DNA of 64,000 bases from Vibrio maritimus (GCA_000755425.1 BBMT01000002.1:496001-560000), one strand, 5' to 3'. Counted from the first letter of the stretch, positions 39,201-50,984 are shown. Program-made: numbers and translations. Notes: generated from the letters alone by a model not told the origin.

Positions 39201-39589
39201 ATGTCAGAAACGGCGAAAACCCCTACTCACTATCGTTTAATTGCTGCGTTTAAAGCGATTGGCCCGTATTTACGAGAAACCTTAAGTAAAGACGGCACCT
39301 ATCATTTCGATTGTCTATCGGTGTGTGTAGATGATACTAAGTCTCCAGAAGATAGAGAGTTTTGGGGCTGGTGGCTCGATTTAGCCTAGTAGATGGGCAG
39401 TTCGAGGCGACGTATCAAATTGGTCGTTACAACCAAACCGGCGAGTGGATTTTAGAATCAGCACCTAAATCGGCTGTTAATGAGATAAATCGCACGCAAG
39501 AGGTGTTTCATCAAAAATTGGAAGCGACACTCAACGAAAAATTCGAACTTACTGTCTCTATTCATGACGACTCAGTAGAGTTTGTATAA
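39201..39589 (+). CDS. crl: Sigma factor-binding protein Crl, frameshifted
   Basis: Crl binds the stationary-phase sigma factor RpoS and promotes its association with core RNA polymerase. Conserved residues are visible in [21 protein letters not shown] and [12 protein letters not shown]. The frame ends at TAG near 39389; one C in TTA GCC CTA near 39382 continues it as [20 protein letters not shown] to the stop at 39589, giving 129 residues. A ribosome site (GGAG) precedes the ATG. The gene sits in the frsA-crl-proB order. Confidence 0.9.
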
Positions 39590-39601
39590 CCCTCGAATAA
39601 T

Positions 39602-39642
39602 AGGCTCCGGAGCCTGCCATGAGCAGCTTTGGAGCCTTTTTT
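39602..39642 (+). terminator. Terminator after crl
   Basis: AGGCTCC / GGAGCCT with a 22-base loop and TTTTTT. Confidence 0.75.
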
Positions 39643-39742
39643 GTGCCTCTTTTCCCCACGCTTCGTTTTTTTACTTGTACAAATGATGTTTGATTGCTAA
39701 AACATCACTCCTTATTCAATTTTTCACGTCAAACAAGTAGAG

Positions 39743-40879
39743 ATGACTTTGGATATTACTCGTCAAACTGCCGACAAAAAAACGGTAGTGGTGAAGTTAG
39801 GTACTAGCGTCCTAACAGGTGGTTCCCTTGCGCTAAATAAAGCGCACATGGTTGAGCTGGTCAGACAATGTGCCGAGCTGAAAAAGCTTGGACACTCCGT
39901 TGTGATGGTATCTTCAGGTGCTATTGCCGCGGGTCGCGAGCACCTAGGCTACCCCGAACTTCCCAAAACGATGGCGAGTAAGCAGCTTTTAGCAGCCGTT
40001 GGTCAAAGCCAGCTTATTCAAGTATGGGAGTCTTTGTTTGCTATTTACGGGCTTAAAATCGGCCAAATGTTGCTAACGCGTGCCGATCTTGAAGACCGTG
40101 AGCGCTTTCTTAATGCGCGCGATACCATCAACGCTTTGGTTGAACACGACATTATCCCAGTAGTGAACGAAAACGATGCGGTAGCGACCAGTGAAATTAA
40201 GGTTGGCGACAACGACAATCTATCGGCATTGGTGGGTATTTTGTGTGGTGCGGATAAGCTTTTGCTGCTTACCGACCAACGCGGTTTGTTTACTGCCGAC
40301 CCTCGCAAAGACCCAAATGCAGAGCTGATCCGTGAAGTCACAACGATTGACGAAACACTCCGCAAAATCGCAGGTGGCAGCGGTACCACATTGGGTACCG
40401 GTGGCATGGCAACCAAGCTTCAAGCGGCAGACATTGCACGCCGAGCTGGGATTGAAGTTATCATTGCAGCTGGTAGCGCAGAAAATGTGGTGTTTGACTC
40501 TCTATCTGATGAGCCTCAAGGCACACGTTTCTTACCTCTACCAGAAGCATTGGAAAATCGTAAACGTTGGATACTCGCAGGCCCTGCGGCAACCGGTAAT
40601 ATTGTTATCGATTCAGGTGCAGTGAATGCGGTAATAGGCAAGGGCAGTAGCTTACTTGCCAAAGGGGTTATAAAAGTTTCAGGCCGCTTCGCTCGTGGTG
40701 AAGTGGTACGTGTGACGACCAATGACGGAGCTTTAGTTGCAAAAGGAATTTGTGGCTACTCCGATCTGGATCTGTCCAAAATAGCAGGTAAGCACAGTAA
40801 AGAAATTGCTGATACGCTTGGCTATGATTATGGTGCAGAAGTGATTCATCGCGACGATATGGTCGTTATTCAAGATTAA
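39743..40879 (+). CDS. proB: Glutamate 5-kinase
   Basis: ProB phosphorylates glutamate in the first step of proline synthesis. It has 378 residues with an amino-acid-kinase domain ([60 protein letters not shown]) and a C-terminal PUA domain (about 280-365). proA follows after 17 bases. Confidence 0.95.
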   Translation: MTLDITRQTADKKTVVVKLGTSVLTGGSLALNKAHMVELVRQCAELKKLGHSVVMVSSGAIAAGREHLGYPELPKTMASKQLLAAVGQSQLIQVWESLFAIYGLKIGQMLLTRADLEDRERFLNARDTINALVEHDIIPVVNENDAVATSEIKVGDNDNLSALVGILCGADKLLLLTDQRGLFTADPRKDPNAELIREVTTIDETLRKIAGGSGTTLGTGGMATKLQAADIARRAGIEVIIAAGSAENVVFDSLSDEPQGTRFLPLPEALENRKRWILAGPAATGNIVIDSGAVNAVIGKGSSLLAKGVIKVSGRFARGEVVRVTTNDGALVAKGICGYSDLDLSKIAGKHSKEIADTLGYDYGAEVIHRDDMVVIQD

Positions 40880-40896
40880 GAATAAAGGGAACCGTT

Positions 40897-42146
40897 ATGG
40901 ACATGATTAAACTAGGCCAAAACGCGAAGCAAGCCAGCTTTGCTTTGGCGACCGCGTCATCGGCGCAAAAGAATCGCGCACTGCAGATCATCGCCGATGA
41001 ACTTGAAGCGAACGCAGACGTTATTTTGAAAGCGAACGCGAAAGATATCGATCTTGGCCGCGAAGCCGGTCTAACAGAAGCGCTACTAGACCGCCTACTG
41101 CTTAACGAACAGCGCCTGAAAGGCATTGCGGATGACGTTCGCAACGTTATCACACTGTCTGATCCTGTTGGCAGTGAAATCGACAGCAAAGTGCTTGAAA
41201 ACGGCATGAGCCTATCGCGTCGCCGTGTGCCACTTGGTGTTGTTGGCGTGATTTATGAAGCGCGTCCAAACGTAACGATTGATATTGCCGCACTGTGCTT
41301 GAAAACCGGCAACGCAGCATTCTTCGTGGTGGTAAAGAGACGTTCTTCTCTAACATGGAACTGGTTAAAGTGATTCAGTCTGCACTTGATAAAGCAGGCC
41401 TGCCTTCGGCATCAGTACAGTACATCGAAAAACCGGATCGTGAACTGGTTTCGCAACTGCTTAAACTGGATGACTACGTAGACATGATCATCCCACGTGG
41501 TGGTGCAGGCCTACACAAGATGTGTAAAGAGAACAGCAATATCCCAGTTATCATCGGTGGCTTTGGCATTAGCCATATCTTCGTGGATGACAGCGCTGAT
41601 CTTACTCGCTCGTTGGATGTGGTTGAGAACTCAAAAGTGCAACGCCCTTCAGCATGTAACTCATTAGATACTCTGCTTGTGCATGAGAAAGTTGCTGCTG
41701 AGTTCCTACCAATGATCGCTGAACGCTTGAAAGGTAAAGTATCACTGGTCGCAGAACCAAAAGCGAAAGCGTTGTTGGCGGGTTTTGATGACTTGCGTGA
41801 CGCCGGTGAAGGCGACTTCGATACTGAATGGCTAAGTTTCACTTTAGGCGTGAAAGTCGTGGCTGATGTTGAAGAAGCGATCGACCATATGCGCGTTCAT
41901 AACGCTAGCCACTCAGACGCTATTATGACTAACAGCCTAGTGAACTCGGAGAAGTTCATTAACTCTGTTGGCTCAGCGGCTGTGTACGTGAATGCCTCTA
42001 CACGCTTTACTGACGGTGCTCAGTTTGGTCTTGGTGCCGAAGTAGCGGTATCGACGCAAAAACTACACGCTCGCGGCCCTATGGGACTAGAAGAGCTAAC
42101 CAGCTACAAGTGGGTGGGTAAAGCGGATTACTTACCGCGTCCATAA
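40897..42146 (+). CDS. proA: Glutamate-5-semialdehyde dehydrogenase, frameshifted
   Basis: ProA reduces glutamyl-5-phosphate to the semialdehyde with NADPH. Conserved segments include [30 protein letters not shown] and the catalytic-Cys region [16 protein letters not shown]. The frame is lost near 41319, where GCA GCA ATT has lost one A, so [12 protein letters not shown] reads in another frame. The repaired length is 416 residues. proB-proA form an operon ending at a strong terminator. Confidence 0.94.
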
Positions 42147-42170
42147 CGCTTGAATATATTGAATACAAAA

Positions 42171-42204
42171 AGAGTCAGCCGAATATCGGCTGACTCTTTT
42201 TTTT
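42171..42204. terminator. Terminator between proA and yaiI
   Basis: AGAGTCAGCC / GGCTGACTCT with a seven-base loop and eight T. Confidence 0.93.
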
Positions 42205-42227
42205 CGCCTGAAGGCGGCCAACTGAAT

Positions 42228-42701
42228 CTAGCGCGTTGCTCGAGCCAGAAATCTATCCAAATGATTGGCAAACTCGCGTCGCTCTGTTTGCCCAAGAGGG
42301 GCAGGGCCGCCAGTTTGAACGCCACTAGAGCGCATGGTGTCCATAAAGTCACGGATATTGAGGCGAGCCTTAATTGTATCTTTGGTGTAAAGCTCACCGC
42401 GTGGGCTAAGTGCCACAGCATTTTTGGTAATGACTTCATCGGCCAAAGGAATATCAGACGTAATAACCAAGTCGCCGGCGTTGACTCTTTTCACGATTTC
42501 ATTGTCCGCAATGTCAAAACCAGCAGGTACGGTCAGTGAGTGGATATTATCTCGCTTTGGTACAGGTACGCTGTGGTTAGCCACAAAGGTGCAAGTTAAA
42601 CCCGTACGCTCGGCGGCGCGGCACAGCGTTTCTCGAATCACTTTTGGGCAAGCATCGGCATCGACCCAAATCTTAACAGCTTGTTTTAACGGTTCAGTCA
42701 C
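42228..42701 (-). CDS. yaiI: UPF0178 (DUF188) family protein YaiI
   Basis: This 157-residue protein ([38 protein letters not shown]) belongs to the DUF188 family with a PIN-like aspartate pattern; function unknown. Its start overlaps the end of the upstream gene by eight bases, indicating coupling. Confidence 0.88.
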   Translation of the reverse strand: MTEPLKQAVKIWVDADACPKVIRETLCRAAERTGLTCTFVANHSVPVPKRDNIHSLTVPAGFDIADNEIVKRVNAGDLVITSDIPLADEVITKNAVALSPRGELYTKDTIKARLNIRDFMDTMRSSGVQTGGPAPLGQTERREFANHLDRFLARATR

Positions 42702-42981
42702 GAGATTGCTCCAATGCTGCCAGTCGCTGAGTCAGTGTGGCAACTTGCTGTTCTAGTTCCTTCACTCTTAGCTCGAGAGGTTGCTCGGCCTTTTCAGCTG
42801 CTATTTCAACTTTTGGTACGTGCTGGCTGCTCTTCCAGGATTTGATTACAGTGATCAGTGCAGGCATTGGTACTTTTGTCTTCAAACGCGCCTTAACTAG
42901 AGCGACGGTTGGCTCTTTTCCCTCGGCGTGCAATGAGCTGATTGCAGCTTCAATCTCAGCAGAGACATCTTTGGTTATCAT
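42694..42981 (-). CDS. Small KfrA_N-like DNA-binding protein
   Basis: This 95-residue protein has an N-terminal part ([25 protein letters not shown]) resembling the DNA-binding head of KfrA, and a C-terminal leucine-rich coiled coil ([24 protein letters not shown]). The ATG at 42981 has GGA nine bases upstream. It overlaps yaiI. A DNA-binding role is inferred from the head only. Confidence 0.65.
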   Translation of the reverse strand: MITKDVSAEIEAAISSLHAEGKEPTVALVKARLKTKVPMPALITVIKSWKSSQHVPKVEIAAEKAEQPLELRVKELEQQVATLTQRLAALEQSRD

Positions 42982-43119
42982 GGTGGTTATTCCGTTAAAT
43001 AGGCTATTCATTAATAGTACCTTCGAATCAAAGGTAGGTACAGGCGGAGCTTATGTGACGGGCATCACCAGTTATGAGTCGCACGCGAATCTAAGACATT
43101 AGCCAATTTGGAAGGCTCC

Positions 43120-43137
43120 TGTGCGAGATCTCTCACA
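43120..43137. promoter_or_regulatory. VarA/UvrY (GacA)-type upstream site of CsrB
   Basis: TGTGCGAGATCTCTCACA is a near-perfect 18-bp palindrome matching the GacA/UvrY box TGTAAGAGATCTCTTACA, centred about 170 bases upstream of the CsrB start, the arrangement known for csrB genes. Confidence 0.8.
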
Positions 43138-43297
43138 CGAGCTGTGAGATAAAGAGAAAAGATCGCCAGAAATTCGGAAGAGAAAATGCATAAGATATTG
43201 TTTAATAGGATAATTAACCTTACTTTAACAGTGTTCATGCAAAAAAAATTGTATTGGGTAGATTGTCCAGAATCGCCATTAGGGTAAATTAGAACCT

Positions 43298-43695
43298 GTC
43301 GGAAGGATGCTGACACGGAACAGGAATGACATTGGAAGGTCATCTTCAGGAAGAAGATTTGGTTACCAAGGGAAACGTAACCAGCACGGAAGTTAGGATA
43401 GCGCGGGAAGCGAACAATCATCAGGACGGTGATTTTTAAGGAAATGGATACACTCAGGAAGAGTGCAAGGAACCCCATCAGGATGATGGTCAAGGACACC
43501 GCTCAAGGAACAAGTGAAGCGAGCTGACTGGGATAGTTAGCGTCATTGGATGAGATGGACACCGCTAGGACGGCGACGAATGGATATAGCTGAAGGATTC
43601 AGCCACTATTACGGATGATGCATGGAGCATTTTTAGTAGCCGGACTGCTGCGAGTAAGACTATAGCCCCAATACGCAAGTGTTGGGGCTTTTCTT
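43298..43695 (+). ncRNA. csrB: CsrB-family small RNA
   Basis: This is an RNA of about 400 bases that sequesters the translational regulator CsrA. I count about 27 GGA triplets, most as AGGA or CGGA in loops of short hairpins (for example TCATCTTCAGGAAGAAGA and CACTCAGGAAGAGTG). It ends in a strong terminator. The 5' end is set by the family start GTCGGAAGG, seven bases after TAAATT as -10. The VarA-type site upstream supports control by VarS/VarA. The exact member (B, C or D) cannot be told from sequence alone. Confidence 0.93.
43664..43695 (+). terminator. Terminator of CsrB
   Basis: AGCCCCAATAC / GTGTTGGGGCT with a GCAA loop, followed by TTTTCTT. Confidence 0.92.
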
Positions 43696-43793
43696 ATTTA
43701 TAAGCCCTGAGTTTTATATTTACGATTTAAGTGTCGCACTTACTCCAAGGAATCATGAAGTTATCTTGATGGTTATCAATGAAAAGGAAGTCA

Positions 43794-44372
43794 ATGACAA
43801 TAGTTACTCGCAGAACCATTCTCGTCCCCTATACCGACTATTTAGAGTCGGATTTTCTGATGCTTAATGTGTGCGCGAAAAATCGTAAACACATGAATGG
43901 TCCTCATACTCTAGCCACTGCGCGCCGATTGTTTCAAACCATATTGAGCGATTCAAAGTTCTATGCGATGGCTGCGCTGGATCTGCGTACGCGTGATTAT
44001 ATGGGGCATATTTTCATTGAGCGCGGAGCAGAAAGTGAAGGAGAGATAGGCTATATCTTTGATAAGCAATACTGGAACAAAGGGATTGCAACAGAGGTAT
44101 TGAGAGCGTTTATTCCCGATGCTGTTCATACATTGGGGATTAAGAGGCTCGAAGCGAACGTCGATACCGATCATGCTTCTTCGATACGATTGCTAAGTAA
44201 ACTCGGGTTTGAGCAGTACGGACAAGCAAAAGATGAGCATGGTCCGTACTATCAATTTCAATCTACATTCGGTGTGCCGGAAAATGAAAATTCAGCACAT
44301 GGAAGCCTTTCATCACCAGCTTACCTTGATAATAGTCGTCACCAAGCGCTGAAAACTCAAACTCATAAATAG
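43794..44372 (+). CDS. GNAT acetyltransferase (RimJ/RimL type)
   Basis: This is a Gcn5-related N-acetyltransferase of about 192 residues. Acetyl-CoA-binding features are DKQYWNKGIATEVLRAF and SIRLLSKLGFEQYG. Substrate unknown. The ATG at 43794 is chosen for AAGGA six bases upstream; one at 43779 lacks a site. The last 37 residues overlap the opposing DUF3301 gene by 110 bases and look unlike a GNAT tail, so the true end may be earlier. Confidence 0.82.
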   Translation: MTIVTRRTILVPYTDYLESDFLMLNVCAKNRKHMNGPHTLATARRLFQTILSDSKFYAMAALDLRTRDYMGHIFIERGAESEGEIGYIFDKQYWNKGIATEVLRAFIPDAVHTLGIKRLEANVDTDHASSIRLLSKLGFEQYGQAKDEHGPYYQFQSTFGVPENENSAHGSLSSPAYLDNSRHQALKTQTHK

Positions 44373-44562
44373 TATGCCAACCGAATCGGCCGTTGGCATC
44401 TCTTAGTCTGTGCGAGCCAAACGAGACGCTCAACATTTGCAGATCTAACTCTTTACAGCGACGCGTCACCGCCGCTTTAGCAATCTCAGATTGACGCCGC
44501 TGCTGCCAAAATACAAAGCAGAACATGCTCAGCGCCAAAATCATCAAAAGATTATCTATCAT
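44263..44562 (-). CDS. DUF3301 family membrane-anchored protein
   Basis: This 99-residue protein has an N-terminal helix (LLMILALSMFCFVFW), then RRQSEIAKAAVTRRCKELDLQMLSVSF and a C-terminal PAHRM, all typical of DUF3301. Function unknown. It follows the DUF3549 gene by nine bases and converges on, and overlaps, the acetyltransferase gene. Confidence 0.83.
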   Translation of the reverse strand: MIDNLLMILALSMFCFVFWQQRRQSEIAKAAVTRRCKELDLQMLSVSFGSHRLRDANGRFGWHTIYEFEFSALGDDYYQGKLVMKGFHVLNFHFPAHRM

Positions 44563-44571
44563 TTCACCTTC

Positions 44572-45620
44572 CTAGTGAGTTTTTCCTTGTGTTGCCGCCT
44601 GTTGCAGCGCGACTAGTGCGCTAGCGAGTTCTGGTGATGGGCTAGAGTGCAGCAATGGCAAAAGCACCAAACGCAGGCTCGGCATCATCACCAGATCGGC
44701 AAACAACTGATTAAACAAGCCTTGGTTACCCGTTTGTGCTAGACGTACCAAAAACTTCTCGGCTAAGGCTGGAGTAGTCAGAGGCTGCCATGCACGGCCA
44801 GCAATGGCAATCAGCACTTCTTGATGACTCAAACGCGCACTGGCCAAAATTTCAGTCACCAATGACTCAAGTTGCTCTGGTTTGCCACCCGATAGCGCGC
44901 GGGTATAAGCCGCTAATAAGAACAGATCCGGATCATCGGACTCACATTCAAATTGAGCAAGTTCGCGCAAGCTTGTGGAGAGCTTTTCTGGCAACGCCAC
45001 ATGCTCAAGAGCCCCAAGTAGGCATAACGGGGCTCGCTTGCAAGGTGACGCAAACTGGTACGGATCAAGCGGCCATTTTCTTCTTGCCCAAGCCTTGCTG
45101 CCATATCCGTGATGCCTTGCAGCCCAACCGTTTGCCAGTTATCCCAGCCAAGGTCACCACAGAAGTAGTCACGAGCATGTTGGTAATATTGGCTGGTGGT
45201 GAGATCGAGTTCTGCTCTCAATAGGCTATGGAAGACAGCCAACTTGTCGTCTGTTGGCTTAAACGTAAATGGGTTGTTGGACAGCTTTTGTTGCTGCTCT
45301 TCACTCATTTCTTTTCCAAGACGCGTCCCCATTGCTTCAAGAACATATTTTAGAAACTGGCCGACATCGCCTTGGCTTAGCAAACCGCGCTCATCAAGCT
45401 GGAATTTAAGGAACCAAATCCAAGGCTGTTTTTCTTCGTTCCAGTAGGCGATGGCGAACTGAGCCTGTCTTTGAATCGGATAAGGGTAAGGCTGACTGGC
45501 GCGCTCAACGGCAGCAAACTGGTCGTTATCAATCAGTTGTACACGTCTTGAGATATCGTAAATATGATATTGGCAGCCACTGTTGACCAATAGATCCGTC
45601 AAAGTATGAATGGTTTCCAT
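44572..45620 (-). CDS. DUF3549 family protein, frameshifted
   Basis: This matches the Vibrio/gammaproteobacterial DUF3549 family, function unknown. The start METIHTLTDLLVNSG at 45620 is the family N-terminus. The frame breaks near 45005: CTC TTG GAG CAT has lost one G, and EHVALPEKLSTSLRELAQ continues in another frame. The repaired length is 349 residues. It forms an operon with the DUF3301 gene and diverges from yqcC. Confidence 0.85.
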
Positions 45621-45755
45621 GGAGGGGTTCCTAGTACGGTTTGGGTATAGAACAATAAATGGTATTCTATCGCCAATTTTCAAGTCATTGACGACCATTT
45701 TCAATAGCGATGATGCAAAGTCGTGAAATAGTTCGTCGCGTTACTAGATAGATCT

Positions 45756-46052
45756 ATGAAGTTATTACTTGTTGAGCTGAAACAGCAGCTTAAAAAATAC
45801 TCACTTTGGCAGCAGCACGCCCCAGATGCAGCTGCATTGAGCAGCCAGCAGCCGTTCGCGGTCGATACGCTTGAGCCCCAAGAGTGGTTACAATGGATTT
45901 TTATTGCCCGCATGGAGTCTCTGATTGAGGCAGGTGGCGACACGCCAAAAGGGTTTGAAATCACGCCATACTTTGAAGAAGTGTGGAAGCTTCGTCCTGA
46001 GTTGGCCGAGGTACTAACGGTGTTGAAACAGATAGATGAGGCTGCAAAATGA
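45756..46052 (+). CDS. yqcC: YqcC family protein (DUF446)
   Basis: This 98-residue protein (LLVELKQQLKKYSLW, FAVDTLEPQEWLQWIFIARMESLIEAGG) belongs to the YqcC family, usually encoded before truC. Function unknown. Its stop overlaps the truC start as ATGA. Confidence 0.9.
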   Translation: MKLLLVELKQQLKKYSLWQQHAPDAAALSSQQPFAVDTLEPQEWLQWIFIARMESLIEAGGDTPKGFEITPYFEEVWKLRPELAEVLTVLKQIDEAAK

Positions 46053-46822
46053 GTGAATCGACTGCTTTGCCAGAGGTGGAGCCATTAGAGATTGTCTATC
46101 GAGATGAGTACCTCATCGCAGTGAACAAGCCTGCGGGTATGTTGGTGCATCGTTCATGGCTTGATAAAAACGAAACACGTTTTGTCATGCAAACTCTGCG
46201 CGACCAAATTGGTCAGCATGTTTTCCCTTTACACCGCTTGGATAGACCGACATCGGGAGTGCTGTTGTTTGCGCTTTCCAGTGAGATAGCCGCAAAAGCG
46301 ATGCCGATGTTTGCCGAGCACAATATTGAGAAAACTTACCATGCCATCGTGCGTGGCTGGATTGAGCAAGGTGATGTTTTAGACTATCCACTGAAAGTGG
46401 AACTCGACAAAATTGCTGATAAGTTTGCCGACCAAGAAAAAGAGGCGCAGCCAGCAGTCACCGCATATGAGCCTTTGGCTAAGGTTGAAGTGCCACACTC
46501 AACAGGACGTTTTCCAACCAGCCGCTACTGCCTAATGGAAATGAAGCCGAAGACGGGTCGCAAGCATCAGCTTCGCCGTCATATGCATCATTTGAGTCAC
46601 CCTATTGTCGGTGACACGACTCATGGTGATGGCCGACATAACCGCTTGTTTAGAGAGCACTACGATGCCCATCGCATGCTGTTGCACGCATCTTGTTTGA
46701 CGTTTAACCACCCAATGACGGGTGAGCCAGTGCGTATTCAAGCAGGGTTTGATTCGGTTTGGCTGAGCCTAATGAGTGAGTTTGGCTGGCAAGAGTGTGA
46801 CGCCATCCAAGATTACACCTAA
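46049..46822 (+). CDS. truC: tRNA pseudouridine(65) synthase
   Basis: TruC converts U65 of tRNA to pseudouridine. It is an RluA-family enzyme with the catalytic aspartate in PLHRLDRPTSGVLLFA, plus GRKHQLRRHMHHLSHPIVGDTTHGD further on. It has 257 residues. It overlaps yqcC by four bases. Confidence 0.94.
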   Translation: MSESTALPEVEPLEIVYRDEYLIAVNKPAGMLVHRSWLDKNETRFVMQTLRDQIGQHVFPLHRLDRPTSGVLLFALSSEIAAKAMPMFAEHNIEKTYHAIVRGWIEQGDVLDYPLKVELDKIADKFADQEKEAQPAVTAYEPLAKVEVPHSTGRFPTSRYCLMEMKPKTGRKHQLRRHMHHLSHPIVGDTTHGDGRHNRLFREHYDAHRMLLHASCLTFNHPMTGEPVRIQAGFDSVWLSLMSEFGWQECDAIQDYT

Positions 46823-46904
46823 TTACGTTACTTTACGGGTCAAATAGTGGATTTCTTAATAGGTGAATTTTCGCTAAACTGTGGGCTAAACCATAGGAGG
46901 TGTT

Positions 46905-47354
46905 ATGCATTGTCCATTTTGTTCAGAAAATGACACAAAAGTTATCGATTCCAGACTGGTAGCCGATGGCCATCAGGTGCGTCGTCGTCGCCAATGTTTG
47001 GCGTGCAGTGAGCGTTTCACCACCTTTGAAACCGCCGAACTGGTTATGCCAAAGGTGATTAAATCCAATGGTAATCGTGAGCCTTTCAACAAGGATAAGA
47101 TGGTCGGTGGCATCCAGCGAGCGCTAGAAAAGCGTCCTGTGAGTGCTGACTCGATTGAACTTGCGATCAGTCACATTGAATCTCAACTTCGCGCTACCGG
47201 CGAGCGTGAAGTCCCAAGCGAAATGATAGGAAACCTTGTCATGACTCAGCTGAAAGAGCTGGATAAGGTCGCCTATATTCGTTTCGCATCCGTTTACCGT
47301 AGTTTTGAAGATATTCGCGAGTTTGGTGAAGAAATCGCTCGCTTGGAAGACTAA
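46905..47354 (+). CDS. nrdR: Transcriptional repressor NrdR
   Basis: NrdR represses ribonucleotide reductase genes and senses ATP/dATP. A zinc ribbon (CPFC near residue 3 and CLAC near 31) is followed by an ATP-cone domain ([20 protein letters not shown]). It has 149 residues. AGGAGG lies just before the ATG. It is the first gene of the nrdR-rib-nusB-thiL-pgpA cluster. Confidence 0.96.
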   Translation: MHCPFCSENDTKVIDSRLVADGHQVRRRRQCLACSERFTTFETAELVMPKVIKSNGNREPFNKDKMVGGIQRALEKRPVSADSIELAISHIESQLRATGEREVPSEMIGNLVMTQLKELDKVAYIRFASVYRSFEDIREFGEEIARLED

Positions 47355-47378
47355 CGGCTATCCCCCAATCAGTGATAG

Positions 47379-48497
<1,119 letters not shown>

Positions 48498-48500
48498 AAG

Positions 48501-49153
48501 ATGTTTACAGGAATTATTGAAGCCGTTGGTACCTAAAAGCGATCACGCCAAAAGGGGAAGACATCAGCGTCACCGTTGACGTAGGCAAACTGGACATGGG
48601 CGATGTAAAGCTCGGTGATAGTATTGCGACCAATGGTGTGTGTCTAACTGTGGTGGCGTTCACTGACAGTAGTTACCAAGCGGACTTATCATTAGAGACG
48701 CTCAAGAAAACGGGATTTGCCAATTACAGCGTGGGTGACAAGGTGAACCTTGAAAAAGCCATGTTACCGACCACGCGTTTCGGTGGCCATATTGTCTCTG
48801 GTCACGTTGACGGTGTGGGTGAGATTGTCGACAGACAGCAAGTCGGCCGTGCAGTTGAGTACTGGGTACAGATGCCATCAGAGATCACTAAGTACGTCGC
48901 TGAAAAAGGCTCGATTACCGTTGATGGTATTAGTTTAACGGTGAACGATCTTCGAAAAGATGCGTTTAAGCTGACTATCGTGCCGCATACGTCGGAAGAG
49001 ACGACCATCGACCAGTTCCAGGTTGGCAGAAAAGTAAACCTGGAAGTCGATGTGATGGCTCGTTACATGGAGCGACTGCTTCAAGCGCAGACTCACTCTG
49101 AGCCTGAGTCGAGACTGACGATGGAATTCTTACAACAAAACGGTTTTGCTTAA
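48501..49153 (+). CDS. ribE: Riboflavin synthase alpha subunit, frameshifted
   Basis: RibE condenses two lumazines to riboflavin. The protein starts [11 protein letters not shown], the family N-terminus, at 48501, three bases after ribD. It then meets a false stop at 48531, because ACC CTA has lost one C; the next frame continues as [17 protein letters not shown]. Two lumazine-binding repeats are visible ([22 protein letters not shown]). The repaired length is 217 residues. Confidence 0.94.
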
Positions 49154-49229
49154 TCTCGCGAATCTTATTCTCGAAAACCTAAGAGCTGCAAAACCCAGAT
49201 AAAAACAAGCGCAACAACAGGAACGTGAA

Positions 49230-50338
49230 ATGCCAATTAGTACGCCGCAAGAAATCATTGAAGATATCCGTTTAGGAAAAATGGTCATCCTGATGGATGA
49301 CGAAGATCGTGAAAACGAAGGTGACCTTATCATGGCCGCTGAACATATTACTCCTGAAGCTATCAACTTTATGGCTACCCATGGTCGCGGTCTTATCTGC
49401 TTGACCATGACTAAGGAACGCTGTGAAACGCTGGGTCTGCCACCAATGGTGCAAGACAACAACGCGCAATACACAACAAACTTCACCGTATCGATTGAAG
49501 CGGCTGAAGGTGTGACGACTGGTATTTCTGCCGCTGACCGCGCGCGCACTGTGCAAGCGGCTGTGGCAAAAGATGCCAAAGCGGCCGATCTTGTTCAGCC
49601 TGGGCACATCTTCCCACTTGCTGCTCAAGATGGTGGTGTACTGACTCGCGCAGGTCACACTGAAGCGGGCTGTGATTTGGCAAAACTGGCGGGTCTTGAG
49701 CCAGCATCGGTGATTGTTGAGATCTTAAATGACGACGGTACCATGCTCGTCGCCCAGATCTTGAAGTATTTGCCGAGAAGCATGACATCAAACTAGGTAC
49801 GATTGCTGACCTAATCGAGTACCGTAACAACAACGAAACAACGATTGAGCGCGTGGCTGCGTGTCATCTGCCAACTGAGTTTGGTGAGTTTGAACTGGTC
49901 ACTTACCGCGATACCATCGATAACCAAATTCACTACGCTATGTGTGCTGGTGACTTGACGGCGAACACACCACTAGTACGTGTTCACTTGCAAGACACGT
50001 TCACTGATATTCTGCGCTCAAACCGTAACTCAGATCGTAGCTGGACGTTGGACAAAGCGATGAAACGCATTGGCGATGAAGGTGGTGTGCTAGTGATTCT
50101 TGGTAATGAAGAGAGCACAGACTTCTTGATTCACAAGATGAAAATGTTCGAACAGCAAGACAGCGGTACTGCGCCAACTATGGCGAAAAAGCAGGGTACA
50201 TCACGCCGCGTAGGTGTGGGCTCTCAAATTCTAGCCGACCTTGGCGTGCATGAAATGAAGCTGCTGTCATCGGCAGACAAAAAATACCATGCACTTGGCG
50301 GTTTTGGTCTGACAGTAACCGAGTACGTTACAGAGTAA
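49230..50338 (+). CDS. ribB: 3,4-dihydroxy-2-butanone-4-phosphate synthase with degenerate GTP-cyclohydrolase domain, frameshifted
   Basis: The N-terminal DHBP-synthase domain is intact ([42 protein letters not shown]). The C-terminal domain resembles GTP cyclohydrolase II, but the zinc-cysteine motif FGSxRCDC is absent: [18 protein letters not shown] occupies its place. This is the RibBX-type arrangement known in Proteobacteria, so only the butanone-phosphate step is expected. The frame breaks near 49743, where ATG GCT has lost one G (restoring [16 protein letters not shown]). The repaired length is 369 residues. Confidence 0.92.
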
Positions 50339-50344
50339 TCAAAC

Positions 50345-50376
50345 AAGCCTTTGCTTCTGATAAGCAAAGGCTTTTT
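50345..50376. terminator. Terminator after ribB
   Basis: AGCCTTTGCT / AGCAAAGGCT with a short loop and TTTTT. Confidence 0.88.
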
Positions 50377-50513
50377 CTCATTAAGTCCGCTCGCCATTTT
50401 GGGCGGCTTTGCCAAAGCCTTGTCTCGGCAAAGTTAGCGGTAGATATTAATAAATGACTTGTGCTAGAATCCGTCGATTCTCGCGCGATGAACATAGTTT
50501 ATAAGGAAAGCAT

Positions 50514-50984
50514 ATGAAAGTTATCGAGGGTGGCTTCCCAGCACCGAACGCAAAGATTGCTATTGTTATTTCTCGTTTCAATAGTTTTATCAATGAAAGC
50601 CTACTATCGGGTGCTATCGATACTTTGAAACGTCACGGTCAAGTGAGCGAAGACAACATCACGGTTGTACGCTGCCCAGGTGCAGTTGAGCTACCTCTTG
50701 TTGCTCAACGTGTTGCAAAAACAGGCAAGTTTGATGCAATCGTATCGCTAGGTACAGTCATTCGTGGCGGTACACCACATTTCGACTATGTTTGTAGTGA
50801 GTGTAATAAAGGTCTTGCACAAGTGTCTCTGGAGTATAGCCTACCAGTAGCCTTTGGTGTATTGACTGTTGATACCATCGATCAAGCTATCGAGCGTGCA
50901 GGAACCAAGGCTGGTAATAAAGGTGCAGAGGCTGCACTAAGCGCGCTTGAAATGATCAACGTTCTTTCTGAAATCGATTCCTAA
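50514..50984 (+). CDS. ribH: 6,7-dimethyl-8-ribityllumazine synthase
   Basis: RibH makes lumazine from the RibB and RibD products. It has 156 residues: [42 protein letters not shown] and the catalytic region [13 protein letters not shown]. It follows a terminator and probably has its own promoter upstream of 50514. nusB follows at once. Confidence 0.96.
   Translation: MKVIEGGFPAPNAKIAIVISRFNSFINESLLSGAIDTLKRHGQVSEDNITVVRCPGAVELPLVAQRVAKTGKFDAIVSLGTVIRGGTPHFDYVCSECNKGLAQVSLEYSLPVAFGVLTVDTIDQAIERAGTKAGNKGAEAALSALEMINVLSEIDS

Noticed and set aside
43065..43499. 144-codon open frame on the minus strand
   Set aside because: It lies across the CsrB RNA and its VarA-type site, with residues dominated by CsrB complement (repeated TCC/TTC codons). 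It is an antisense shadow of a non-coding RNA.
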